Both the position numbers and the translations under genes were made by a program. From NCBI RefSeq assembly GCF_038443385.1, contig NZ_CP151726.1, positions 1,922,001 to 1,986,000 of the forward strand: a stretch of 64,000 bases of DNA, given 5' to 3'. This stretch comes from Stieleria varia. GTDB taxonomy: Bacteria; Planctomycetota; Planctomycetia; Pirellulales; Pirellulaceae. Shown piece by piece: positions 53,267 through 62,630 of this stretch; within the stretch, counting starts at the first letter, position 1; each line of letters begins with the position of its first letter. The notes below the pieces were generated by a model, which saw only the letters and a list, made by a program, of their open reading frames with translations, made no database searches and had not been told where the DNA came from.

Positions 53267-53836
53267 CTAAGGCGACCGTGTTCTCTTGCATCGCCTCTGG
53301 GTTGCAATGATCGCCATGCAGATCACGCACGCAGAACAGGCGGATGGTTCTGGCACTGCAGCAACGGTTATTGGCGCATTCATGGTCAAACCCGATGTTG
53401 CCGAACTCCAATCCCATGAAAATGTCCCGTTGGCAACAGCCTCTGACAAATTCATTGCCAGTAAGATTGGCGTGCCTAAAGACAGCGACTCGTTCGGCTC
53501 GAGAATCGCGCCACTTGAAACCGTGAATTCACTCAGTTGATTTGGAGTAGAGTTGAATTCTGAAAACCCAAGCGCGCCGACGCCGTATTCGTTTACCACA
53601 CGAGCAGAGTCACTGGCTAATTGGTCTTCGATGCTGTTCCATGATGTAACGGAAAGACAGCCATCGGCGCATTTGATAGAGTAGGCATCGAAGTCAATGT
53701 CGAGCATACCACGATTTCTCAGCGTTGCAGAACCATCATTTCCAAGTTCCAAAACGAGTTCCGCTTGAGCCTGACTAACAGCAACTAGGGTTACCAACGC
53801 CGCAAAGATAAAATGATGGTGAGTTGATTTGATCAT
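53267..53836 (-). CDS. PEP-CTERM protein, unknown
   Basis: 189 residues. Signal peptide HHFIFAALVTLVAVSQAQA, a beta-rich middle (LELGNDGSATLRNRGMLDID), and a C-terminal sorting signal VPEPSACSACVICMAIIA with an Arg-rich tail. PEP-CTERM proteins are exported and processed by exosortase. The start overlaps the stop of the small gene upstream by four bases (ATGA). It is outside the cassette array. Confidence 0.75.
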   Translation of the reverse strand: MIKSTHHHFIFAALVTLVAVSQAQAELVLELGNDGSATLRNRGMLDIDFDAYSIKCADGCLSVTSWNSIEDQLASDSARVVNEYGVGALGFSEFNSTPNQLSEFTVSSGAILEPNESLSLGTPILLAMNLSEAVANGTFSWDWSSATSGLTMNAPITVAAVPEPSACSACVICMAIIATQRRCKRTRSP

Positions 53837-54099
53837 GGTGGATGCGATTGTTCAACCAACGATTCATCTAGTGTGCGAACATCGAGGACGGTGAAGTCGG
53901 CCGGGTTTCCAGGGCGGAGACTGGACTTCAAATAGATCGATGAAACGTTTGTATAGGTGTTTATGTGTTGCTTGAAGTGGACTCGAGCCCGATCCGCGTT
54001 GCCATGTCTGAATGATCGAGCAAACGAATCATACTTTGGCACAACGGCGTAGGAAAGCTTTGAATCCGAGCCATTTCGATCTGACAATTTTTTGGACAC
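53833..54099 (-). CDS. Possible small gene overlapping the PEP-CTERM gene
   Basis: 88 residues from a GTG at 54099, containing YAVVPKYDSFARSFRHGNAD and GNPADFTVLDVRTLDESL. The four-base overlap with the next gene favours it, but no ribosome-binding site or family is recognisable. It starts at the edge of the element at 54102. It could be the 3' remnant of a longer gene. Confidence 0.35.
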   Translation of the reverse strand: MSKKLSDRNGSDSKLSYAVVPKYDSFARSFRHGNADRARVHFKQHINTYTNVSSIYLKSSLRPGNPADFTVLDVRTLDESLVEQSHPP

Positions 54100-54101
54100 T
54101 A

Positions 54102-54255
54102 CTCGCTGATCGCCACCACTGGTTCCCAGGCTCCTGCCTGCCGATCTGCTGACAATTTCCAGGCTACGCTGTTTTTCGCGAGGCAGAGCCTCGAGGGCAG
54201 TGCGTTCCCAGGCGTGAGCCGGGAATGAGCGTTCTGCGGGGTGGCGATCAGCGAG
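54102..54255. mobile_element. MITE-like element with perfect 16-bp terminal repeats
   Basis: The left end is ctcgctgatcgccacc (54102-54117) and the right end its exact complement ggtggcgatcagcgag (54240-54255). The inside holds gttcccaggc repeats and further inverted pieces and does not code for a protein. Confidence 0.75.
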
Positions 54256-54324
54256 AAGTGTCTTTTCTTGTTCGAGACTGGTAGGGGCCGGCGAGTAGAT
54301 CCGCCTGGAAAGACTGACGTCCGT

Positions 54325-55722
54325 CTATGCAATGATGTCGTGGGCGACGTCGCCGTAGACGTCGGTCAGACGGAAGTCGCGACCGGCGTAACGGTACGTC
54401 AGTTGTTCGTGATCCAAGCCCAACAGGTGCAGGATCGTGGCGTGCCAGTCGTGTACGTGGCACTTGTTCTCGACCGCTTCGAAACCATGTTCATCGGTGG
54501 CACCGTAGCTCATCCCGCCTTTGACTCCGCCGCCGGCCATCCAAATCGTGTAGCCTTTGTTGTTGTGGTTGCGGCCGTCGCCGTTTTGGCCCGACGGTGT
54601 TCGACCGAACTCACCGCCCCAAATCACCAACGTGTCCTTCAGCAAATCTCGTTGTTTGAGGTCTGCCAGCAGGCCTGCGATCGGTTTGTCACAGGCTTCC
54701 GCGCGTGCTTGGTGGTCTGCAGAGAGACGCACGTGTTGATCCCAGTTTCCGTGGGTGACTTCGATGAAACGCACGCCGGCTTCTGCAAATCGTCGAGCCA
54801 ACAAACATTGTTTGCCGAACGTTGCGGTGGGGCCGCCATCGGCACCGTACATCGCCAGTGTTTGCGAGGACTCGTCGGACGTGTCCATCAATTCCGGCAT
54901 CGCGCTCTGCATGCGGAATGCCAATTCATAAGATTCGATCACGCCCTCGACGCCCGGATGATCGGGTTGTCGCTTTGCTTTGTCGCGATTGAGTGCTTGG
55001 ATGAAATCCAACTGGGTGCGTTGTTGGCGATCGGATAGATTTGGGTTCTTGATATCGGGGACCGTTTCTTGACTCGCCATGCCTTGCGCGAATCGGCTGC
55101 CGCGACCGACTTTGGTGCCCCCGTAGATTGCGGGCAAGAACGCGCTGCCGTAGTTACGAGAACTGCCCGAGGGTGGGCTGAGCGAGACGAAGCCGGGCAG
55201 ACTATCGTTCTCGGTTCCCAAACCGTAAAGCGTCCAGGCACCCAAGGAGGGACGCACGAACTGGGCCGTCCCGGTGTGCATCTGCGTCATCGCGCCGGGG
55301 TGGACCGGTTGATCACAATGCATCGAACGCAGCAAGCACATGTCGTCGGCGTGCTCGGCGACGTTGGAGAACAAATCCGAAATCCACAAACCGCTGTCGC
55401 CATGCTGGCGAAACTGCCAAGGTGATTTCAACAGAGAGCCGCCGTACAAACCACGTTTGCCGTGGTCCAACGCTAGTCGTGGTTTGTAGTCAAAGGTGTC
55501 CACATGCGACGGTCCGCCCTGCATGCACAGAAAGATCACGCGTTTGGCGCGAGCGGGAAAGTGCGGCTGTTTTGCCGCCAATGGATTCTGACTTTCTCCC
55601 ACGGCCACACCTGCATCGGTGGCGAGACCGCGTCGAGCGTTGGCAGCCGTCAGCCCGGCGAACGCCACATAGCCGAATCCGGCCGAAGTGGATTTCAGCA
55701 AGTCGCGTCGTGAAATATTCAT
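54325..55722 (-). CDS. DUF1501 Tat-exported protein
   Basis: 465 residues from the ATG at 55722, which gives the twin-arginine signal MNISRRDLLKSTSAGFGYVA; the frame is open 35 codons further. VIFLCMQGGPSHVDTFDYKP, LWISDLFSNVAEHADDMCLL and LVIWGGEFGRTPSGQNGDGR are DUF1501 hallmarks. DUF1501 proteins belong to the alkaline-phosphatase/sulfatase-like fold and are almost always paired with a PSCyt/DUF1553 protein in planctomycetes. The partner lies directly upstream. The activity is unknown. Confidence 0.93.
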   Translation of the reverse strand: MNISRRDLLKSTSAGFGYVAFAGLTAANARRGLATDAGVAVGESQNPLAAKQPHFPARAKRVIFLCMQGGPSHVDTFDYKPRLALDHGKRGLYGGSLLKSPWQFRQHGDSGLWISDLFSNVAEHADDMCLLRSMHCDQPVHPGAMTQMHTGTAQFVRPSLGAWTLYGLGTENDSLPGFVSLSPPSGSSRNYGSAFLPAIYGGTKVGRGSRFAQGMASQETVPDIKNPNLSDRQQRTQLDFIQALNRDKAKRQPDHPGVEGVIESYELAFRMQSAMPELMDTSDESSQTLAMYGADGGPTATFGKQCLLARRFAEAGVRFIEVTHGNWDQHVRLSADHQARAEACDKPIAGLLADLKQRDLLKDTLVIWGGEFGRTPSGQNGDGRNHNNKGYTIWMAGGGVKGGMSYGATDEHGFEAVENKCHVHDWHATILHLLGLDHEQLTYRYAGRDFRLTDVYGDVAHDIIA

Positions 55723-55781
55723 GAGATGGACTCTCGAAAAGGTGGCGTATTGAAAAAGCAGGTGAAGCGAAAAGACTGTCT

Positions 55782-58700
55782 CTAATCCAAGTATCGGAAC
55801 TCGGCGGCGGCGAACAGCGACTGGCAAAACGCGGCCATCACGGACAAATCAGAATCGCCGCGACCGGTTGGATTGCTGGAACGTTGCTCGGCTGATTTGC
55901 TGAAGCTGCGCAGGAAATCCGCAGACGCTTGTTTCTCGCCGGCGGTCGGCGGTCGACCGTACGCCAGCAGGAAGGCTTGCGTGATCTGGTCTCCGACGCG
56001 ACTGGCGTTTTGAGTCAATCGCTCCGCAAACGATTCGCTGGCTCTCAGCACCAGCGGATTGTTCATCATGTATAGGGCTTGATTGGGAGTGTTGGACGAT
56101 TCACGATCTCCGATCACCATGCTGGCGTCCGCGAAATCGAACACGTCGAGCGAGCGGGGGACCAGGTCACGAACGATCGGCAAGTAAACGCTTCGGTAAT
56201 TCGCGTCGACTTTATCGAGCGAGACTTTCTTGGCGACTTGTTCGGCGACTGCCTGCATCGTTTCTCGCTGCATCTGTCGACCCATTTCGCCGTCCACTAT
56301 GGCTTGTGCTGCTTGACTGGGCCTTCCAGATGGACCGGGCCTGCCTCGAAATGTTCCGCCTCGCTGAGCGAAGCGTTGTCGCATGGCTTCACCAATTCTC
56401 TCGCGATACTCCTCGCGTTTCTGCTCGATGACTTCCTGTGTCACGGTTCGAACCATTTCACGCGGATCGGCGAGTGTTTCACCACGCACACGCATGTAAC
56501 CGGCTTGGGCGACGTCGGAGCCACGCGGCCGTTGGGTGTCCAGCTCGCCACAGATGCTCAGCATCGCATCTCGTAGCGACTCAGCATCCAGACGTTTTGC
56601 GTTGGCGTGCCACAGCAAGGCGTTGTCGGGGTCGTATTGATGGCTGCGTTGGTCGAAGGTCGTGTCCATTCGATAGACGCGTGACGTGACGATTCGGCGA
56701 ATCAGAGATTTGACAGACCAACCCGAGTTGACGAACTCGATCGCCAAGTGATCCAGCAATTCGGGATGCGACGGTGCGGTTCCGGTGGCACCGAAGTTTT
56801 CCGTGGAGGTCACGAGTCCTTGGCCGAGCAAGTGTTTCCAGATGCGATTGACCATCACGCGGGCGGTCAGTGGGTTGTCTGGACTGGCGATCCAGCGGGC
56901 CAGTTCCAAGCGACCGCTTTCGTCGGCGTCGATCGAAAGTGGTTGATCGGAAAGTGCATCGGGAATACCACGAGGAACGACTTGCGCGGGTTGATCGATT
57001 TCGCCGCGAACCAAAACGCGGGCGTCGCGGGGGCTTGGCGAGTCTTGAACGCCCATGCAGTAGCTGAGCGGGTTGCCGTTTTCGTCAACGACGCCCAACT
57101 TTGCGGAGACTTCTGCCATTTGGTTGCCGATGCGGATGCGTTGATTGATCCCGTTCTGGGCCGAGCCGGAGTCGCGACGCAGATTGGCGAGCTGGCTTTG
57201 CAAGTCTCGCATCTGATCGTGCAAGTCCTCCAGTTCCGAGGCGGTGTAGGACTTGTCGAACGGATTGGGGTCTTGGACGGGCAACAGGATCAAGCTGCTG
57301 ATGCGACGTGACTGCGGCGTCACGGGAGTACCGTACTTGGACGGCGGGTTACCGAAATAAGTTTTGGTGCTGGCAAAGATCCCGGCCATCGCGTAGTAGT
57401 CCGTTTGGCGGATCGGGTCAAACTTGTGATCATGGCAACGTGCACAAGCGACCGAGGTGCCCAAAAAGACACGTGTCGTGGTATCGATTTGTTCGTCGAT
57501 CAAATCGGCGTTGAACTGCACACCGCTTTGTTCGTTCACGTTCTTGGTACCCATTGCCAGGAAGGTCGTCGCGATCAAGTTTTCCGTCCACTGCTGATCG
57601 TCTTGGACGGGCAACAGGTCGCCGGCGATTTGTTCTTGGATGAAGCGGTCGAATGGCTTGTCATCGTTGAACGAGTCGATGACGTAGTCTCGGTACCGCC
57701 AGGCGTGCGGATACGTCGTGTTGACTTCGCGTCCGGTCGATTCCCCGTAGCGGGCAACGTCCAGCCAGTGGCGTCCCCAGCGTTCGCCGAACTGTTCCTT
57801 TTCCAACAAGCGGTCCAATGTTGTCGCGATGGCTTGATCGGGATCCGACTGCCATGCTTTTTCGAACCACGTGATCTGTTGCGGCGTGGGAGGCAATCCG
57901 ACGATGTCAAAGCAGAGTCGTCGCAAGATTTTGTAGGACGGTGCGTCGGGGGCTGGTTGCAAATCGACCGACTCCAGTTTTCCCAGGACGTGTCGATCGA
58001 TATCGGTTCGCGACCACGAGGCATCATTGACGACCGGAGTGGTGGTCTTGGCAGTCGGTTTGTATGCCCAAAAGGATTCCTTGGCTTCTTGGATGTCTTC
58101 GCTGGTGATCTGTGATTTGATCTCCGCGATTTTGGTCACGCGGGGATCGGGCGCGCCCATCTCGATCCATTCTCGAAAGTCGGCGATCTCACGATCACTC
58201 AACTTGCGTTTGGGCGGCATCACAAAATCCGTGTGCGTGATCGCGTTGTAGATCAGGCTTTCCTCCAGGTTGCCGGGAACGATTCCAGGACCGCTGTCGC
58301 CACCCAGATGAGTCAGCGATCGGGTATCCAGCCGCAGTCCGCCTCGGGCTTGGCCGGACTGGTTGGAGTGGCAACCGTAACACTCGCGGATCATCACCGG
58401 TCGAATGTTGGTCTCAAAGAATTTCAACTGCTCTGGCGTGATCACTTGTTCGACCGATTCGCCCATTTCGTCGGTTATCGCGTCCTGAGCGGTCGATGTG
58501 GGAGCAAGACATAGCAATAAGACGAGGATTGCGGCGTAGGCGACGGTACCTCTTTGAGACTTCAACGCCGATCCGTTTCTCGTCGCGATTGGTAATGGGA
58601 TTCGCCAGAATTCCTGTTGAGAGGGATTTTCGCGAGAGGGATTTCTGGCGAAATCCATTACGTGGCGGGGATTTCTGGCGAAATCCAATGCGTGAGTGAG

Positions 58701-58787
58701 CTTTCTGGCGAAAGCCATAACGTGAGTGGCGGCTGCCCGTTTTCGGCTGAGCAAGCGGTCAAGAACCGTGAATCGGTGGTTACTCAT
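55782..58787 (-). CDS. PSCyt1-DUF1549-DUF1553 cytochrome-like protein
   Basis: 1001 residues from the ATG at 58787. A transmembrane segment or signal lies at about 82-98. The cytochrome-like domain has CYGCH with PVMIRECYGCHSN and later VMPPKRKLSDREI; a second CARCH occurs in the DUF1549 part (SVACARCHDHKFDPIRQTDY). The C-terminal DUF1553 has NRIWKHLLGQGLV and SNTPNQALYMMNN. The residues before the signal (1-75) are encoded by hairpin repeats, so a later start (a TTG near the segment LKSQRGTVAYAA) is possible. It pairs with the DUF1501 gene and is probably periplasmic. Confidence 0.93.
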   Translation of the reverse strand: MSNHRFTVLDRLLSRKRAAATHVMAFARKLTHALDFARNPRHVMDFARNPSRENPSQQEFWRIPLPIATRNGSALKSQRGTVAYAAILVLLLCLAPTSTAQDAITDEMGESVEQVITPEQLKFFETNIRPVMIRECYGCHSNQSGQARGGLRLDTRSLTHLGGDSGPGIVPGNLEESLIYNAITHTDFVMPPKRKLSDREIADFREWIEMGAPDPRVTKIAEIKSQITSEDIQEAKESFWAYKPTAKTTTPVVNDASWSRTDIDRHVLGKLESVDLQPAPDAPSYKILRRLCFDIVGLPPTPQQITWFEKAWQSDPDQAIATTLDRLLEKEQFGERWGRHWLDVARYGESTGREVNTTYPHAWRYRDYVIDSFNDDKPFDRFIQEQIAGDLLPVQDDQQWTENLIATTFLAMGTKNVNEQSGVQFNADLIDEQIDTTTRVFLGTSVACARCHDHKFDPIRQTDYYAMAGIFASTKTYFGNPPSKYGTPVTPQSRRISSLILLPVQDPNPFDKSYTASELEDLHDQMRDLQSQLANLRRDSGSAQNGINQRIRIGNQMAEVSAKLGVVDENGNPLSYCMGVQDSPSPRDARVLVRGEIDQPAQVVPRGIPDALSDQPLSIDADESGRLELARWIASPDNPLTARVMVNRIWKHLLGQGLVTSTENFGATGTAPSHPELLDHLAIEFVNSGWSVKSLIRRIVTSRVYRMDTTFDQRSHQYDPDNALLWHANAKRLDAESLRDAMLSICGELDTQRPRGSDVAQAGYMRVRGETLADPREMVRTVTQEVIEQKREEYRERIGEAMRQRFAQRGGTFRGRPGPSGRPSQAAQAIVDGEMGRQMQRETMQAVAEQVAKKVSLDKVDANYRSVYLPIVRDLVPRSLDVFDFADASMVIGDRESSNTPNQALYMMNNPLVLRASESFAERLTQNASRVGDQITQAFLLAYGRPPTAGEKQASADFLRSFSKSAEQRSSNPTGRGDSDLSVMAAFCQSLFAAAEFRYLD
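58603..58716. repeat. Hairpin repeats in the 5' end of the PSCyt gene
   Basis: Three stem-loops with TGGC loop: ggatttctggcgaaatcc at 58639 and 58669, and gctttctggcgaaagc at 58700, spaced 30-31 bp. The third has a paired A-T to C-G change that keeps the stem. They encode repeated FAR residues in the predicted protein. Confidence 0.85.
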
Positions 58788-58989
58788 GGCGGTGACTTTT
58801 CTCTAATGAGCGGCGATAACGGACATTCCGGCGGTGTCTACAATCAGTACGGTACAGGACAGCGTGTCGCGACAGACAATTTGGAACAATCTCACAAGAA
58901 TGAAAAACCGCCCTCGGAAGCGGGTTTCGGCGAAACGAAGCTGAAAATGGCGGGGTTGTAACGTAGGAACGGACGCGACTTTTCTAATC

Positions 58990-59646
58990 ATGGCAACCGC
59001 AGATCGATTCATGAACGCCACCGACCGACCCACCGATGAGCTGATCGACCGAATGCGGTCGGGGGACACCGATGCGCTGGCGGAGGTTTTTTCACAGTGC
59101 CAAGACCGCTTGCGACGGATCATTCGATTCCGATTGGATTATCGGATCGCTGGGCGGATCTCCGACTCGGACGTGCTGCAGGAGTCCTATTTGGCAGCGG
59201 CAAAGCGTTTGCAGCACTTCGCCGCAGACAGCGAGATGGATCCCTTTCTCTGGTTGCGATTGATCACCAGTCAGAAACTTGTCGATCTGCATCGTCAACA
59301 CGTCGCGGCGGAGCGACGCGATGTTCGTCGTGAGATCTCGATCGCCGATCAGCCGATGTCCGCGGCGACTTCGGTTGCGATCGCCGCGCATCTGATCGGG
59401 GGCGATCCGACCGCCAGCAAGTTGCTGGAGCAAGCCGAGCGGATCAATCGATTAGAGCAAACGCTGAACGAAATGGACGCGACGGATCGAGAAGTCATCG
59501 CGTTGCGACATTTCGAAGAGCTCTCCAACGTGGAGACGGCCGCCGTGCTCGGGATCGAACCGCCCGCGGCGAGCAAGCGATACGTTCGGGCCATGCGTCG
59601 CCTAAGCGAACTGATGGCAAGTTTGCAACCCAGTCAGTCGGAGTGA
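58990..59646 (+). CDS. ECF-type RNA polymerase sigma factor
   Basis: 218 residues. Region 2 is visible as LAEVFSQCQDRLRRIIRFRL with SDSDVLQESYLAAAKRL and WLRLITSQKLVDLHRQHV. Region 4 is LEQTLNEMDATDREVIALRH, then ELSNVETAAVLGIEPPAASK and the helix RYVRAMRRLSEL. This type is abundant in planctomycetes and usually adjoins a kinase gene. The kinase start overlaps its stop by four bases. It would direct RNA polymerase to a small regulon; the controlling signal is presumably sensed by the kinase. Confidence 0.93.
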   Translation: MATADRFMNATDRPTDELIDRMRSGDTDALAEVFSQCQDRLRRIIRFRLDYRIAGRISDSDVLQESYLAAAKRLQHFAADSEMDPFLWLRLITSQKLVDLHRQHVAAERRDVRREISIADQPMSAATSVAIAAHLIGGDPTASKLLEQAERINRLEQTLNEMDATDREVIALRHFEELSNVETAAVLGIEPPAASKRYVRAMRRLSELMASLQPSQSE

Positions 59647-62429
59647 AGCCAGTGGACTCGACTTGGGATCAGATTGCCGAAGCCTATGCAGCTCAGTGTC
59701 GTCAAGGATTGTCGCCCGACCCCGAGTCTTTTTTAGCCGGGCAGACCGATCCCGACGGTGAGCTTCGCAGCCTGCTGGAATCGATCGCCATGATCGAAGG
59801 GCTCAAGAAGGCCGGTCCTGACTTACCCGGCAAACGCAATCGGCTCTCGCTCAGCAAACTTACTCGGCTGGACGAGTATCGAATCGTCGACGAATTGGGA
59901 CGCGGCGGAATGGGCGTGGTCTTTCAAGCCGTCCATGAATCGCTCGGTCGCCGTGTGGCCATCAAGGTACTCTCGACGCGGGACTTGGATGACGAACGTT
60001 TGTTGAAACGGTTTCAGCAGGAAGCCAAGGCAGCGGCGCGACTGACACATTCCAACATCGTGCCCGTCTATGGTGTTGGTCATTGTGACGGATATCACTA
60101 CTACGTCATGGACTTGGTCGATGGAAAAACGATGCGGCAATGGCTGGATGCAAAGCATGGTCAGGTAGGGTCCACTTTGCCCACTCTGGACGAAACGCTG
60201 GAAACGGCAACCGACGATTTTTGTTTGTCCGACACACTCGGGTCACTCGATGGATCAACGCGTATTCAAACTCAAGTGGATCGGCCAGAAATCAAGCCGG
60301 GCACTGAAATCAAGCCGGGCACTGGTGCTTACTTTCGCTGGGTCGCCGCACGAGTCGCCGAAGTTTGTGATGCGTTGCATTACGCACATCGGCAGGGCAC
60401 GTTGCATCGTGACATCAAACCCGCCAACTTGCTCGTGGATCGCAGCGGCGTGATTCGCATCACAGATTTTGGGTTGGCAAAACTGTCTGAATCCGATGGC
60501 TACACCAAGACCGGCGACATTGTCGGCACGCCGCAGTACATGCCGCCCGAATCGTTTGAGGGTCGTTACGACGAGTTGAGCGAAGTCTACGCGGTGGGAC
60601 TGACGTTGCACGAGATGTTGACGGGCAAGCCGGCGATTGCAGCGTCCAGCCAAGCCGAAGCGATTCGGTCGGCCATCGACGGCGTGACGATTTCACCAGA
60701 AAAGATTGAGCCAGCGGTCCCTCGCGATTTGTGCACCATCGCCATGAAAGCGTTGGCGATCGAACCGACGTTGCGGTATCGCAATGCCGCAGCGATGCGA
60801 GACGACTTGCGAAATTTTTTGGCGGATCGACCCATCGCTGCCCGGCGAGCAAGCTGGAGTGGCCGGCTGATCCGTTGGAGCAGGCGAGAACCGCTGGCCG
60901 CGGCGCTGACTGCGGCGGTGTTTGCATCGTTGTTCGCGCTGGCGGTCGTCAGTTCGCTCGGCTACCTACGCGCCCAGTCCTTGCTGACCGAAACCAGAGA
61001 GTCGAACGAAAAGGCCAACGCGGCGCTCGCGGCGCGCGGCGAAGCCCTGACGCTTGCGCAGCAGCAGAGTCGGCGGGCCACCAAGAATCTCAACGTCGCG
61101 ATTTCTGCGTTTGATGAGATCATGAACAACGTGATCCAACGCGGATTTGATTTGGAGACGGAGTCGTTCGGCGACATCGGCGAGTCGACTTCCCCGGACG
61201 TGTCGGCCGCCGACGCGCAAATGCTGCAATCGCTGCTGGGATTCTTTGACGAACTGGCGGAGAACAATGACGAGGATTTCCAGAGTCAATCCGCGGCTGC
61301 TTTGCGTCGAGTCGGTGACATCTTTCAACGACTGGGACAACTGAAGCAAGCCGACGAGGCGTACGCCAGGGCTCTGGTCAGAGTGGATGCCGTATCCCAA
61401 AATCGCGAACCCGTTGATCCGGTTGCTGATGCGACTTGGCGTGCCGAGGTGCTCAACGAGCAAGCCAATATCGCGGGGCTTCGCGCACAGGTGCCGCGTG
61501 CGATCGAACTGTATGGCCAGACGGTGGACTTGTTGGTTCACGACGGCGAGCTGTTGGACTCGGACGAGGCGCGGTTTCAGTACGCGAGAGCCAATTCGCT
61601 ATTCGCATCCATCGTCACGCGAGCGGGTATCGAGCTGCCCCCCAACGCCTCCTTTGCCAATCTGATGCGCCGTAATGCGTTTCGTGAGTTTGCACCGCAA
61701 GCCAAACAGACGTTTCAGCAGCAACGTGCCATCATGGAATCGATCGACGTCCTGCAGGAATTGAGCAAGCGAAATCCGGACGATGCCCGCTATCGAGTGT
61801 CCTTGGCTCGTGCGTATCGCGATCAAGCCAAGATTGCCTCTTTGCGTCGCCAATCGAATATGGCCCGAGATTCGATCAACGAATCGATCAATCTATTGCG
61901 AGCATTGCAGCAACAGTATCCCGAATCGGAGTCCATTCGCTACGAGTACGCCAAGACGCTGTGCAGCTCCGAGGCCCTGGCAGTGACACCGATGTTGCGT
62001 CTGGGGCAGGCGATGCGGTTGAGTGAGATGCTGCTACGGTCCAACCCGGACATGGCCAGATACCAGGAACTGAAAGCAGCGGCACTGCGTCAAATGTCGG
62101 AAGTACAAATGGGCCGTGGGAACACGACGGCTGCGATCGCCCACTGTCAGGAGGAACGGGGGATTCGGCGTGATTTGATCGAAAAATACCCCGATCGTGT
62201 CGCTTATCAGACCAGCCAGTGCCAGACGCTGGAGCGGCTTTCGGAGCTGCAGGCCAAATCGGCAGACCCGTCGATGGCCGCTCAATCGCTGCAGGAAGCC
62301 ATCCTTTTGGCCGAAAACGTCGTGGAAACCGACAGTGTATCACACCATGCCCAGCGGCTCTTAGGCCGATTGAAAGACAAACAGCGTCGACTGAGAACAG
62401 AGCAAGTGAACAATCCTGGCGATCCGTAA
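59643..62429 (+). CDS. Membrane Ser/Thr protein kinase with C-terminal helical repeats
   Basis: 928 residues from a GTG at 59643 (GTGA overlap). The kinase has the G-loop LGRGGMGVVF (86-95), Lys108 in VAIKVL, HRDIKPANLL (255-264), DFG (275-277) and GTPQYMPPESFEG. An insertion of about 60 residues between the lobes holds a duplicated EIKPGT from an 18-bp direct repeat near 60288. A transmembrane helix (ALTAAVFASLFALAVVSSLG) follows at about 420, then an extracytoplasmic coiled-coil and TPR-like region. It probably phosphorylates or otherwise controls the adjacent sigma factor. Confidence 0.93.
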   Translation: MKPVDSTWDQIAEAYAAQCRQGLSPDPESFLAGQTDPDGELRSLLESIAMIEGLKKAGPDLPGKRNRLSLSKLTRLDEYRIVDELGRGGMGVVFQAVHESLGRRVAIKVLSTRDLDDERLLKRFQQEAKAAARLTHSNIVPVYGVGHCDGYHYYVMDLVDGKTMRQWLDAKHGQVGSTLPTLDETLETATDDFCLSDTLGSLDGSTRIQTQVDRPEIKPGTEIKPGTGAYFRWVAARVAEVCDALHYAHRQGTLHRDIKPANLLVDRSGVIRITDFGLAKLSESDGYTKTGDIVGTPQYMPPESFEGRYDELSEVYAVGLTLHEMLTGKPAIAASSQAEAIRSAIDGVTISPEKIEPAVPRDLCTIAMKALAIEPTLRYRNAAAMRDDLRNFLADRPIAARRASWSGRLIRWSRREPLAAALTAAVFASLFALAVVSSLGYLRAQSLLTETRESNEKANAALAARGEALTLAQQQSRRATKNLNVAISAFDEIMNNVIQRGFDLETESFGDIGESTSPDVSAADAQMLQSLLGFFDELAENNDEDFQSQSAAALRRVGDIFQRLGQLKQADEAYARALVRVDAVSQNREPVDPVADATWRAEVLNEQANIAGLRAQVPRAIELYGQTVDLLVHDGELLDSDEARFQYARANSLFASIVTRAGIELPPNASFANLMRRNAFREFAPQAKQTFQQQRAIMESIDVLQELSKRNPDDARYRVSLARAYRDQAKIASLRRQSNMARDSINESINLLRALQQQYPESESIRYEYAKTLCSSEALAVTPMLRLGQAMRLSEMLLRSNPDMARYQELKAAALRQMSEVQMGRGNTTAAIAHCQEERGIRRDLIEKYPDRVAYQTSQCQTLERLSELQAKSADPSMAAQSLQEAILLAENVVETDSVSHHAQRLLGRLKDKQRRLRTEQVNNPGDP

Positions 62430-62630
62430 AGATGACCCCAGACGCACAGATGCACACTTTTTGCCGCAAAAATACAGCCAGACGCGATCGTTCGCCGCAC
62501 CAGTTGGGCTTGCTTACCAACCCGGTCGAGCTAGAATCGGAGCCCGCCGAAGTCGAGCGAATTGCATTTGCCAATGCACGCGGCTTCGTCCCTGTGCGAA
62601 CTGCACGCTCTGGTAGGTGAGTGTTGATCC

